Shown piece after piece: positions 1 through 11,948 of a stretch of 64,000 bases of DNA. The notes below the pieces were generated by a model. It did not search any database, was not told where the DNA came from, and was given only the letters and a program-made list of their open reading frames with translations. How positions within the stretch are numbered: the stretch's first letter is position 1; the number at the start of each line of letters is the position of its first letter. The translations under genes and the position numbers were made by a program. Origin of the DNA: Blastocystis hominis (Eukaryota > Sar > Bigyra > Opalinata > Blastocystidae); the NCBI RefSeq assembly GCF_000151665.1, contig NW_013171827.1, positions 827,066 to 891,065 on the forward strand, given 5' to 3'.

Positions 1-1625
1 TCGAATGCATCAGCCATGAGAGTCACATCGAGTACATTGTACAATTCGTAGTATTCACCCCATGTCTTGATATCGAAGGTCTTCCACAGCTTCACCATGT
101 GATCATATTCGCCTTGGGACATCATCTCTCCCTTCATATCATCAATGCATTGTTCACGAGAAGGAATGACGGTATTGTTCAATGACTCGTACGACTTGAT
201 GAGACTGTAGAACATGGGTTCTTTCCGTGTCAACAGATCGATGTATTTATCACTCCATTGTTTACCTCGAGACTCGCAGTACTTGCGTAGTTGTTATTTG
301 GTATGCACGTACAAATCGAGGTTACCTCCAAGTGTCTGTTCCACGATCGATCTGAGAGGACTGCTGATGAGCTTCAACGAGTCCTTGAATTGAATGCCGT
401 TGTACTCGATCTGCATTTCTTTGTCCTCGGTGGTGGGATTGACTTTGAGATTCCCGCCAGGCATCGTCGCGATTATCTTCATAATGAATGTGACATCGTA
501 GTGCGATCCATTGTGAAGTAAACGGAGAAATGATAGTTCTTCTTGTTGAATGAGAGTTGTAGGTTACATTTGGTACAACAGGTGCAGATGTACTGTCCGG
601 CTTTGAAGTGGCGTACCTCTCCCTTTCCTGTGGTGTATTCACCTGCCACATGTGCATGATGTTTCATTTTGTCGTCCTCCAGTTTCTTGCAGCAGAAGGG
701 ACACACAGACGTAGACTGATAATCTCTCTCGATCTCAGTAGTGTTCTCGAGGGGTAATTCATCGAAGAGATACTATTTCACGTTTACTTTCTATCGAATC
801 AGATATTCCATGAAAGGACGAAAATCGCTCACTTTCTTGTGTGGTACGTGGAAGATCCACAGTTGTGTCTGGATTGCTGGAATGTGTGACACGGCCAAAC
901 AAGACAATATGATGGGTTTGTGTCTGCTCTTAGCATCAATGGCTGACTCGAAGTCAGCGTACAAGACGACAGGTGCAACTATTTCCAATCGCTGGTTAGC
1001 GAATCGCAGACTTATCTTCACTCGACAACTCGTATTGATCACGAGCATCCATCTATTCGCGATGTGCTTGTACTTCTTGGTTTTGGACAGTTCTTTGTGA
1101 TCCAAAGAAGTCACAGAACCTGCACTTCATGTTTCTTGCGAGATGATAATGCTTTGTATCGCTCTGACGAAAGATGCGATGTTTGAAATCGTTCAAATCC
1201 TTGATGTACAAGAAGTGCTTGGGAATTTCTTGTTTTCCCTTTCCTCGTATGTCATTTACGATGCAAAGAGAAAGGGCGGCTCCATTTATCTTCGGCTTGT
1301 ATACCTGAGAACTCGTGAATAAGTCATACTTGTTTTTGGAGTTGTCATTGTATTCAGGTAACAAAGTGATTTTGAATACATTGAGTGAGACTTTCAACAA
1401 TGACACACCGAATACCTTGTACTTGTCAGGTTGTTTCCACCACTTGTTGTACACACTCGCATCGCCCATCTTGCGATTTGCAATGATCTTGTGCCCGCCT
1501 TCACTTGCCAAAATGAGACACCGTTGCAGGCACCGGTTGTCATCGATATTGGGGTTAACCACTGTGTATCCAAGGATCAGAGGTGTGTGATGTTTGTAAC
1601 CCACGAATGTGCGAAGTGGGAACAT
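1..1625 (-). pseudogene. Protein-primed family B DNA polymerase of a Polinton-like element, broken and cut by the window edge
   Basis: Minus-strand fragments read in order as the exonuclease side of the pPolB carried by Polintons/Mavericks. Near 1120-1230 is the zinc-knuckle region (HFLYIKDLNDF, then CRFC). Near 960 is the exonuclease motif YADFES. Near 690-590 is a second Cys/His cluster (CPFC, HAHVAGEY). Near 410-370 is GIQFKDSLKLISS, followed at 1-240 by LLTRK and a GEYYELYNVLDVTLMADAFE segment. The polymerase palm lies beyond the left edge. The frame changes near 1100 and 515, and in-frame stops occur near 780-735 and 292, so no full product can be made. The family assignment is strong; calling it a pseudogene rests on multiple independent breaks. 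It would copy the element using a protein primer if intact. Confidence 0.8.
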
Positions 1626-1724
1626 CTCGACATGGAAACCGATTTAACCTCGGTAAACAAAACCACTTCCTTCCGTCTCTTGTTCCTCCATGGCATTTCT
1701 GTACTATCTCAAATAATCCTCCAA

Positions 1725-2414
1725 CTACTCGTCGATATGATCCTTGTGAATGATGCGAAGGTGTCTCAATCGATCATCGGTGGTGAGATTGAGTATCTTG
1801 AGTTCTCCGGCATGTGTCCACATGAGGTAGTATGCCATGATGGTGATGAAACACTGGGCATTATTGTGCATGCCATTCAAGATGTACTTCTTCGCTACCT
1901 CATTGAATTTACCCGACTCATCCATCATCAAGTAGATCGGTTCCACTTCTTCTTCGCTCTTTCCATCTGGTAATCGAACCCACAGTCTATTGTCATCATC
2001 GTTCTTGATGCGAAAGTCCTTCTTGGTTCGCTTCTCATTCATCCATTCCTTGTACATGCTCCTATCTACAGTGTGATAATACGTGAGTGCATACCCGAGA
2101 GAGGATTGAATCACATCTGACAAGCGTCCTTCCGCGACTTTGCAATCAAACAGAGCGAAAAACTTGTTTCAAAGTATTTTTCGTCTCTTCTTCACCGTGT
2201 TCATGAATTCAGGCAACGGTTGTTTTCGTTAGTCACCGAATTCATGACCATTCCACTCATATTCGAGATATCGTTCGTTCCATGCCTTGCTTCCCACAAT
2301 CAGATACTTACGCTCTCGTTTGGGATCACCAACTCGTTTACGAGGAGTTGTATGTTTTGTTTTCTTTGCTATTTTCACTGACCTCCTATTCTCATCCCAT
2401 ACCTTGTTTGACAC
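1725..2414 (-). pseudogene. ORF remnants upstream of the polymerase
   Basis: Two minus-strand ORFs (2229-2414 and 1725-2123) lie in line with the polymerase relic and have the same composition. The first is Lys/Arg rich; the second has acidic and hydrophobic stretches (EEEVEPIYLMMDE, QCFITIMAYYLMW). They may be the degraded N-terminal region of the polymerase or a separate small gene of the element. No domain is recognised and the two ORFs are out of continuous frame, so they are treated as remnants. Confidence 0.35.
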
Positions 2415-2616
2415 TTATGCTCGTGAATCAGGAATGAACTAGTCTGTGAACTTCCCATCGCTCATGTAATACTTGGCTGCCAATCGTTTCCAAGTTTGAG
2501 TGCCAATCTTGATCTTTTGTCCAGTATTGGAATTCAAATGTGTGAGTGTGTCTATTCATTTTTCTATTTATGTATTTATATTTATCTCTTTTAACCCCAG
2601 TTCAAGCCTTGATGAA

Positions 2617-3027
2617 ATGAAGTACAAGAAAACGGAAAACAACACATGGTCTTCCCTGATACGCACTTGTCAGGACGAGAATATCGAACTCGCCGATATC
2701 ATCATCCATACCAAGTATCCGATCAATTGTGAGCGTCTATTCGGCTTCAGTGTTCACACCCCGCAATCGAATGTGAACTGTGGTTTAATATTGCAAGACT
2801 ATGATTGCATCGAGATGACTCTGGATGAAACTCGTCCCCCCATGTTTACCGAGGATAAATGGGAGTATCTATTGCCTAAATTGGAATCCAATGGTCTGCT
2901 CGGTGTGCCTCTAAATGTGTTTTGAAGGAATGATTTATTGCCTCCTCACATTATCGGTGTAATGACCGAGAATCGTGTTGTCTATTTCTTCTCCAACAAC
3001 TATGTACGCGTGGTCAATAGATCGTGA
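2617..3027 (+). pseudogene. Unknown Polinton-cargo ORF with an internal stop
   Basis: A plus-strand ORF of 102 residues starts MKYKKTENNTW and ends at a TGA at 2923. The same frame continues with credible protein sequence (LLPPHIIGVMTENRVVYFF) until a second TGA at 3025, suggesting a longer ancestral protein interrupted by a stop. It is transcribed opposite to the polymerase and integrase relics. No known domain is recognised. It lies within the element, so it may have been a virion or accessory gene; that is inference. Confidence 0.4.
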
Positions 3028-3137
3028 ATGATGAACCCCCGCCCGAGTTGTCCGATCTGTTCATCGATGAAGGCGCGTGTCTGAAGGGTGTGTATGTTTA
3101 ACCCTATAAACGAAATCAACCAAAGTAAATTGAATCA

Positions 3138-3731
3138 ATGTCGTACATATTCAGCAGCAATGGAAACAATTACACGTTCAAGAAGCTCGATAACATGCTC
3201 ATCAATATGCCAGAGAACGACGGCAAGCATGTCCTCGTGTGTGAGACAATGGATGGCGTTCATCAATATTCATGGATAACACCTTCTGAGTGTTTTGTGA
3301 AAGTCAATAATGGCACACTGTTTGAACATACACACATATCCACTCAACCATTCAATAATCAATGCCAATTCCAATTATCTTCTGGTTTATATCTGATAAT
3401 CACATCGATTCCATGTTACAATGAGAATGATGCCCTATTCAAACATTGTGATTCCATCGAATCGGTTGTGGATAAGGGATACAAGGTGAGTGTTTCAATG
3501 GATGGTGTGTGTTTGATTGATATACCATTCATCGATACACTCAACAATCTTGTGACCCTTTCCCATACCAAACTGATAAATGGAATAGAATGGACAAGTG
3601 AGAGTCATACGATCTCTGCATTCACGAATATCCCTTCTCTTGTATGTCTGGGAGGTGTAAAGAGCATCATGATCGTTTTCGAACACTTGAGCGAGGTTGT
3701 TGTTGTTGCTTCTTCTTCTGGGTGCTCGTAA
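3138..3731 (+). CDS. Unknown element-encoded protein, 197 residues
   Basis: An intact ORF beginning MSYIFSSNGNNYTFKKLDN, rich in beta-forming segments (HVLVCETMDGVHQYSWI, LSSGLYLIITSIP, YKVSVSMDGVCLIDI). It has no signal peptide or membrane segment. It converges on the integrase remnant and overlaps its C-terminal reading frame by about 65 bp. The last 15 or so residues (VVVVASSSGCS) lie in antisense sequence of the integrase tail and may not be original. A structural or accessory role in the Polinton-like element is possible, but no family is recognised. Confidence 0.45.
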   Translation: MSYIFSSNGNNYTFKKLDNMLINMPENDGKHVLVCETMDGVHQYSWITPSECFVKVNNGTLFEHTHISTQPFNNQCQFQLSSGLYLIITSIPCYNENDALFKHCDSIESVVDKGYKVSVSMDGVCLIDIPFIDTLNNLVTLSHTKLINGIEWTSESHTISAFTNIPSLVCLGGVKSIMIVFEHLSEVVVVASSSGCS

Positions 3732-4894
3732 TGGGTCGATGTGATCTTGCTGCCTCTCTCAATGCATTGGGTTCTTTACCACTCTTGGATCGAGTGACAG
3801 GCGGTGCTGGTTGTGGTTTGCATTTGCTAGCCAGCAGTTCCCAATCATAGCACTTTTGGGTGCGATTGTTTCCATCTTTCACTTCGTACATCAATGGCAT
3901 GATGTGATCGTCAATATCAACAACTTCAACCAAGTCCTGAGACCATTTGCTCGTCAATGATCGCTTTTCCAGAATGCGAGGTCTTCGTGTCACTCCAACA
4001 TAATCACCAACATTGAATTGAGGTGTTGTGTCCTTTGTTGTCATGTTGGATGGTTCTGTTTTCTTCATGTACAAGATATCGTTGTTGTTGTTGTTCCAAA
4101 TGTCATTGGGTGTATCCGATGTCTCTGTTCTTTCTTCCATTATGTCGACGAACTGCACCATCGATCAAATCAAGCCATACACCTTTCCATTGATTGAATG
4201 GAACCATGATGTGTTCCTTGATATCTCGAATTGCTCGTTCGGCTAGTACTGCCTTATTCGCTGAATCCATGTGATACATGGTGATATCATACTTGTTCAA
4301 GATGTTTGTACGAAAGATGGCATTGGTGAACTCGGTACCTCGATCCGAGCAAATATGCTTTGGTGATTCACCATATGTTTGAATGATATCCTTCATCGCA
4401 TGAGTGACTTCTGTAGCACTCTTGCTCTTCAGTTTCCGAGTCATCAGGTATTTTGAATATCCATCAATACATACAAGGACATATTTGTATCCACGATTCT
4501 TGTGGAATCCAGTACTCTTTTGTGATCCTAACACTTCCTGTATGGATTTGTGTTGTTTGGAAGAGAAATCGATAAAATCGATGAAGTATATGTTTCCTTT
4601 GAATCCACTGATGATCACTCGAGTGGCACCTCTTCGTTTTGCTGGTTTCCGTAGTTCCTTGATCTCATTCATACTCCACACATACCTCGATAAATGAATC
4701 GCTTTATTCAAGGAATGAATAAGTTGTGTCAGAGAAAGAATCACGAACTGGTTATAGACTCGAAATGCATTTTCTCCACTATACACTATTTCAAATAGAG
4801 CATCACTCGCATTCAACATTGCAATGATCGTTTTGATATCATATATACCTCGTAAAATCGATAGAATATAAAGAGTGGATCCAAATACACTCAT
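3667..4894 (-). pseudogene. Polinton-type DDE integrase (rve fold), frameshifted
   Basis: The upstream ORF (4103-4894) carries the retroviral-integrase-like core. The first catalytic Asp is in VLVCIDGYSKYL, the second in HICSDRGTEFTN, and the Glu in the helix around KAVLAERAIRDIKEH. The protein continues in another frame (3667-4161) with an SH3/chromo-like C-terminal barrel (FNVGDYVGVTRRPRILEKRS). The two frames overlap near 4120, so one small indel separates core from tail. The protein would insert the element into host DNA. Its N-terminal end runs straight into a truncated virion gene at about 4840-4890, so the original start is lost or unclear. Confidence 0.78.
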
Positions 4895-5171
4895 AACTTG
4901 TAGCCATTGTGGAAATTGAGAATGTAGTATTAATCATGGTGTTTAGAATGGCAATGATTTCAGTCAGTGTATAATAACCAGGCGAGATCATTATCTCTTC
5001 ACCATTGGCGTTTGTCACCACATTGGTTGAGTCCACAATATTGAACATGACTTGATTGGGTTTGAATAGAACAGTTATGGAAGTGATCAATGGATTTCTG
5101 AACTTGTAAGGATTGATCCAATCGAATGAACCATTGATAGGTGAATCTTGTATGAGAATGGAATAATGCAT
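4839..5171 (-). pseudogene. Truncated copy of Polinton-like virion protein
   Basis: The first ~100 residues (MHYSILIQDSPINGSFDWIN, then SPGYYTLTEIIAILNTM) match, residue by residue with few changes, the N-terminus of the intact 400-residue protein at 20079-21281. Similarity stops after about SIDFT; the remaining ~290 residues are absent and the integrase relic begins immediately. This points to a deletion that joined the two genes. The functional assignment follows that of the intact copy. Confidence 0.7.
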
Positions 5172-5193
5172 GTTCTCTCTATACCAAAGACAC

Positions 5194-5586
5194 TTATGAC
5201 TTGCATAGACAACAATAGATGGATTTGTGATGACAATGTACACATATTGGCTTTCGATCATTACAAATAAGCAAACAAACATGTAAATACGAGAGAAATA
5301 ACAATAATTCACCTTTGCTAGGTATGTCTACTGCTTTCTTGCATCCAAGTATAACTGATGCAACAAACACAACAATAGAAACGAGCACTAGGTTGATAGT
5401 AGAAAGGAATTGGAGTAAGAAAGCACGAAACCTGGTTCCTGACCGATGATTGTCGACCAGACAGCCTAGGAACGATAGTCGAGGACTCAGAATCGGTTGG
5501 TCGATTATAACAACAGACAAAGGATCGCAATTGTGGTCATTGTGCAAAATAGCATATAAAGAAAACTGCCACCAAGTTTCACACAA
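5194..5586 (-). CDS. Possible small membrane protein ORF
   Basis: A 130-residue minus-strand ORF with one strong hydrophobic segment (LSTINLVLVSIVVFVASVIL) followed by GCKKAVDIPSKGE. It lies just upstream of the truncated virion gene, overlapping its 5' side in another frame. Polintons often carry small membrane proteins, but nothing here is recognisable by family and the downstream half (Cys/His rich) may be fortuitous. Confidence 0.25.
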   Translation of the reverse strand: MCETWWQFSLYAILHNDHNCDPLSVVIIDQPILSPRLSFLGCLVDNHRSGTRFRAFLLQFLSTINLVLVSIVVFVASVILGCKKAVDIPSKGELLLFLSYLHVCLLICNDRKPICVHCHHKSIYCCLCKS

Positions 5587-8500
5587 ATAGTGTCATTCCC
5601 TTACTACTATTGTTCCATATTAATGAGGTTTAAGATGGAGACAAGTTGATAAATCATATTATTATTGATCGAAAGAGCTTTTTGTTAGAGTGAAAATAGG
5701 ATCATTTTTGTTATGTGACATGTATCAAGTATAGATGAACTCATCAATAGAAATAGGAATGATGAATCAGTCATTTACCACAAGTATTATTGTATTTCCT
5801 TTGATATATGACTAATCTGTATAATATAGTCTCGAGATACTTTGAATCAATACTTGGAAAATGAATATCTGCAATAGAATAACAACAAATGTGTATTGTT
5901 TCATTTTGGTGCATATTGTGTGATATGAATTGTATCAAAGCCCAAAATGAATTCACATTCTAAATGTGACAACTAATAATGTTGCTAGTTCGTGTTATAA
6001 GCTGAGAGAAGGAATGAGCAGTATTAACAAACAAGAGTCTTCACAATAGTTACTTTCAATAGTATTGATTGTGAATAGTTGATGTTTTATCATCATCATC
6101 ATCATCATCATTATTCTGTATGGGAAGATAGAATAATGTATATTTGTGATTGATTGTATATTTTGGCTTATTAGTATACTTCATGGAATAGAATACTGTG
6201 AAAATAGGATAGGTAAGTGTGGAATAATCAGAAATGGCCAATATGAATGAAAACAACAATACTAGAATGTAATAGAATAGTAGAAAATAACATATGTATG
6301 AAGTAGCAATGGAAATGAAGCCATTTTCACAAATTATGACGAACAATAGCTGAAATGTTGATATTTCACAGGGATCTGTTTTAGTACATCCTGAAACGAA
6401 TTACATAGATCATGCATAGTTTTGCTTCAAAACAAACAAAATCCAAACAAACACGATTCTGTCATTTCATTGGTTTAACACAATGTTTGATTCTGTTAAA
6501 TCCATTTTCATAAACTAATTCTGAGTAGCAAGAACAATACTGTTGATACTTAGTACTGGAATAACCAATCGATGAATGAATGATTGATTGATTGGAGTTT
6601 GTAGTAAATTCCGTTATTGTTAGTTGGAATGTACAATGATTGGTATATAGTGGTTGGAACTGAATGATTCCTAGATATTATCACAGATTGTATGCTATAT
6701 GTGAATAGAATAGTACTGGAATGATTTGTGTAATTGGTCACAATCTATTGAATGAATATGAGTTGGATGTACAAAGATTGCATAGCATGGAGATGGTTTG
6801 TACCATGAATGAATGAAAGAAACAAGAAAAGAAAAGAATAGAAGAAATAGTATTCATTGCTTAAGATCTTAATTCATTCAATGATATGTATTAGTTATTT
6901 ATGAATGTAATACGTGATTATGATAATGAAGAGTAAATGAGAGAGAATCGAAATGAATGGAAATGTGATTGGTTGTGATATTGGAGTTGGATTCGATACG
7001 ATTTCAGCAATTCAACACTGAAATGAAAACAAACAAATGAATGAATGAATGAATGAGAAATCCTACAAACATCGATTTGAATTGAGTGCATACTGTGATT
7101 ATGTATATTATGTACCATAAGAATGAATAATGGATTGTTGACAAGGAAATATCGTTAAATCTGTATAAAGTGGACCAATAATGTGAATTGCAATGGGATA
7201 TTTGAATGATTATACGATCAAATGAATGAATGAATGAATGAATGATATCTTATCTAAGAAGTGATTGACAATCTCAATACACTACTCACAACCAATTATC
7301 TGTAAATCAGTAACAAGGATGTTATTCATTCATTCATTCAATCAATCTATTCTATTCTATTCTATTCATTCATATAATCATATTTGATTCACTTTGGTTT
7401 GGATGGCTGATTGAATGATTGAATCAACCAACAAATTATTGAATTAATCAATGAATGAATGAACGAAAGATTCTCTCTCTGTGGAGTGATTCACAAAACA
7501 ACAAAGACCTTTATCACAACCAATGAACTGTAATTCTACACCAATAATGTCATCGATTCAATCATTCATTCATTCAATCATTTGTTCATGCTTTTAGAAC
7601 TGTTTAACGCATGATTGATTGATTGATTGAATCGATGCCTATTCTGTATACTCTTTCATAATATGAATCTATCAAACAACAAAGCAAATAACAATAATAA
7701 TAACGACAATGAATTCGTTAAAATGGCACAGCAACAATAATAACAGTAATAGAAATCAATGAGAATAATAATAAGATGATTATGTGTTCAAAAGCAATGT
7801 ATAGAACAGAAATGAAATGAAATGAAGTAATGAGCAGCAACAACATAATAGGAACGAACAATAATATGAGTAATAATCCAAATGGATGAATTGTAGCTCA
7901 ATGCAGTGTCCGATATCGAATCAATACCAAATTGATGTAGAACAAACAATGTGTATGTGAATAACAAGCAATAATGAGAATAATAACAGTAAAAGGAATA
8001 AGAATATCTGAGAACAATCCATAGTTATTGATGATTAATAATAATAATAGTAATCATCATAGAAAGAGATATTGAAACAATCATATGTGTAGTTTAATAA
8101 AGAAATAAGGAAAGAACCAAATCCATGATAATAGTCACATTATTGGTAATATGAGTTGTATTATTATCATGGATCAATCAATCAATCAATCAATAATACT
8201 TACTGATCGATTCTGGATAATAGATCAATTAGATTGTTATGTGGAATGATCGAAATGAAGAACAAACTCGATATGTGAAAACAAACAAATACCAAGAATG
8301 CATATCAATTTCAAACAATCCACATAATTGAATGAATCTATGTGAATCGATTCAGATTTAAATATAAATGAAGAGAAGATCATTTGATTATCGGTTTGCA
8401 TGGAAAGATTGATTGTTGTCACGAAATATCAATCCGATTGATTTGAAATGATTTCGTATTGTAGGTTCTGATTATTGATTAAATCATTTGATAGATAGTT

Positions 8501-8820
8501 TGGTCCATTGCTTACTACAACTGCTACTATTATTGTTGTTGTTGCTGTGGATGTTGCTGCTATTGCTACTTCTCTCTTTCTCCCCTACCATTCATTCATT
8601 GATTCCAGACCATCAAAATCGATAACAATATTCCTTGTCAACAAAAGAAGAAATGGAATCAATGAAAGCATAGAATCAAGTGTTTCCTTTATGACAATCA
8701 ATGATCCATTAATCTATGAATGATTGAGTGAGTGAGTGATGAAGGAGAACAGAATGAATGAATGAATAAGAAGAAGGAAAAAACAATGTGTGTATCATAT
8801 GATATCGGATACTGGAAGGT
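5587..8820. other. AT-rich non-coding spacer with microsatellites
   Basis: No supported gene is visible in either strand. The stretch is AT rich and full of short tandem motifs: CAT triplets near 6090-6112, GAAT tetramers near 7036-7058 and 7218-7246, TTCTA pentamers near 7346-7368 and GATT tetramers near 7613-7630. ORFs present are short and low complexity. It has neither the codon pattern nor the intron pattern of the flanking genes. Confidence 0.6.
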
Positions 8821-8859
8821 AGGGGAGAAAGATGGGATGATGATGATTCAACTTCATTG

Positions 8860-9080
8860 ACACTTCGAAGTAACAATGAATTGATTGGTTATGATTTGCT
8901 TTGGATCTTCCAAGTCTAACATCACTAACTTCTGTATAATGGAGTTTCTGTTGTCCTCGTTTTGGTGACATTGGAAAGTGGATCTAAATATTGAATAGAG
9001 ATGGTAAATAGATATTCCAAATCTGTTTCAAAATGTCAATCTACTTGTATCATTGGGATATGTTCAATCGAAATCGATTC
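8860..9080 (+). pseudogene. Relic of MORN-LRR gene 3' exons
   Basis: Plus-strand sequence resembles the end of the MORN-LRR genes: a GGATCTTCCAAGTCTAACAT exon start near 8908, GTGACATTGGAAAGT near 8965 as the exon end and donor, then ATATTCCAAATCT near 9013 as the next exon start. The same order occurs in the intact copies near 23265-23310 and 24180-24240. The reading frame around it is not maintained and the upstream exons are missing, so this is a decayed partial copy. Confidence 0.5.
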
Positions 9081-11948
9081 GAGTATTGTTGATAAATAGA
9101 ATGGAATTGATTTCATATGATTTTCATAGATTTCAATTCCATTTGGTAAGTTTAAGCTTATCTTATCTTGCTAGGTGATTTGATTTGATTTGATTTGATT
9201 TGATTTGATTCATTGTGTTTCATTCGATTCCGTTTGATCATTTGATTTGATTTGATTTGATTCGTTTAATAGGAACACATTTCGATTGATTATGATTGGA
9301 ACAATTCTATCTGGTTCATTTTACAATGATCTGTGGAATTTGTATTATTGTTTCAAACTGATGGCACATGATTGATTCGATTATTGGTTAAAATGGATAT
9401 ATAGTAGTAATGATGATGATGATGATGAACAGAAAACAAACAGAAATAAGCAAAACAAAACATGGAACAATCCAAACAAATAATCACATATTTCCTTATG
9501 AGAATTGAATCAATAAGAATCGACACAATCCAATTTGTCTGGTGGATAGTGAATAATAAGATGAATATTAGAAAATAAAAAAGAAATAATAAAGAAAAAG
9601 AAAATACAAAAAAGAAAAACTAAAAACAAATTAGAATCATATCATACAAAACAAAAGAAAAAGAAAACAAAAAGAAGAGAAAAGAAAAATGAAGAGAAAT
9701 AAAATGTACAAATGTAAGAAAATAAGAAACAAAGAAAACTAAAGAATAGCAAAACAAACAAGAATAAACTAAAAATCAAAATCGAAAATGAAATAATCAA
9801 ATGAACTACAATGAATTCCAAAAGTTGAAATAAAACAACAACAACAACAACAACAAATGAAAAATGGAATAATCAAAAATAGATAAGCAACATCAAAATA
9901 AAAACAAAAGAATAATGAATCATTGAGTATTATCCAAATGAATACTATCTCAACAAACAAATATGGATTGTGTCGATTCCTATTGATTCAATTGGATTAA
10001 GTGCAATGAATCTTGTCAAAACGATTCGATTGAAGTCGTTCGATCAAGATTCATTCGAAATATGTGATTTGTGGATTCATCGGTGTAAAATCACAAACAG
10101 CATATTGAATATACAATCAAACAATGGATTCCAAGAAAAGCCATTATCGAAATACTCATATTCAAACCACAACACAAATGGTTCTCACAATATGCCTCAT
10201 TATTGTATTGTGATTATCAAATGCTGATTCCATATTGACTTGTTCGAATGCGATCTAATGATTTGAATGATATCAATCATAATAATGATAATAATAATGA
10301 TCAGAAAGAAAGAAAGAAAGAAAGAAATAAGAGTATTGTTATGCAATACAGCACAATGATAGATTCCAGCTAAACCAATGATCGAACATAATGATTTCAT
10401 GAATCTCGATCGATTCAATTGCAAAACAACCATTGAGACTACAATGTGTTTGAGTGATTGTTCCATTTGGATTCGATCGAATCAATTGGATAATTCTATC
10501 AGTCGATTGGATCGCTATCAATGAATCATTCGATCGATTCTATATCATTGATAATCGAACAAATACAAATACAAAAACAAATACTAATACTAATAATAAT
10601 AATCACGAGGATTGATGGTTGAATACTCATCATCAATCTGATTCTGATTCTGATTCTGATTAATCGATCCTATCCAATCATTCTATTCATGATCAACAAT
10701 ACTAAAGTGATCTAATGGTATTCAATATGCTGAAATAGACCGATGAATAATGTGGATGATGATACAATCATAATAATAATGATGATGATGAATGGAGATC
10801 GAAAACTAGCCAAATACACACCATTCAATCATTCAATCATTCATTCATTCAGTGGATTGAACAGCCTTTCTATTCTTATCAGTATTATTGAGTGTGAATG
10901 ATGAATTGATTCTTTACGATATTCAACATTCATTTGCATTTTGAATCAGCTATCTTTCATCCATTGATTGATTGATTGAGTGAATGAGTGAATGGTTTGT
11001 GTGATATTGAAGAATACGACATTCCATCCAAATATCGAATTGTGAAACCACGATTGATATTACTACGAACTACAACTATCAAGTATCAAACATATCCGAT
11101 TTGATTCCATTATTATCAAATTGATAAATCCATGTTTTGTGACTCATTGATAAACAAACAAACAAAGAAAGAAATGATAGTTGGATTGATTGAATGGTGA
11201 ATCCAATATGATTTCCAATGCTATTCAATCGGATTCTATTCTATTCTATTCTATTCTAGTTTCATTGCCTTGTTTTATCCATTTCACATCTATTTGATTC
11301 TATTCTATTCTATTCTATGTATACAATGATCGATTCCTATTCAATAAGTCAAAATCAATATCCTAATTCAATATCAATCATTCTATTGTATTGTATTGCA
11401 TTGTATTATCTGCCGATTTAACAATGGATTCACAAATGTGAATAATCATCCAATATCAATCGATTCCAACCATTCCATTGTGTCACTAGCAAATCCAATC
11501 TTATTATTCATGATGATTGATCATGATTATGATTATTCGAAGCAAGCAGTTTCCTATCAATATTGAACAAATCCTAGTTCAAACCTATTCAAACCATCAT
11601 TTCTATATTATTATTATTATTATTGGTAGATTGGATTCATCATTTGTGAATGTTCAATATGTGATCATTGGGTCATTGGTAATAATGATGATGATGATGA
11701 TAATGATGATCGAAAACAATGATTGATTGATTGATTGATTGAAACAACAATCATAATTCAATATCATTGTTAAAATGGTAAAGAAGAACATCATAATAAT
11801 CAGGCAGGATTGATATTTTGATAATTATAGAATCATGAATTGTGATCAAGAATCGGTTTCAAACAAACAAACAAACAATCATTCAATGGAAATGTTCCTA
11901 AACAATGACTAATCACTGAACAAATCAAATCAAATCAAAATTATAGAT
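9081..11948. other. AT-rich spacer with low-complexity repeats
   Basis: No gene is supported. Pentamer GATTT arrays lie at 9175-9210 and 9237-9262. A long A-rich, lysine-coding-like tract covers 9550-9780, an AAAG run lies near 10308-10328, and TTCTA arrays lie near 11232-11256 and 11298-11317. A short ORF at 9970-10227 has mild LRR-like hydrophobic spacing but no convincing repeat. Confidence 0.55.
9175..9262. repeat. GATTT pentanucleotide microsatellite
   Basis: Two runs of tandem GATTT (9175-9210 and 9237-9262) separated by about 26 bp of diverged sequence. It is typical of replication-slippage repeats in this AT-rich spacer. Confidence 0.8.

Noticed and set aside
1-1625. Reassigned stop codons in the viral polymerase (TAA/TAG read as Gln)
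   Set aside because: Some stops fall where Gln would fit, but true frame changes near 1100 and 515 also occur and neighbouring genes use TAA and TAG as stops, so decay is the simpler explanation.
9970-10227. Small LRR gene in the AT-rich spacer
   Set aside because: Hydrophobic spacing is only loosely LRR-like, with no exon starts of the AT-CTT-CCA type around it.
5587-11948. CRISPR-like or ordered repeat arrays
   Set aside because: The repeats are simple 3-5-nt microsatellites without spacers, and the genome is eukaryotic.
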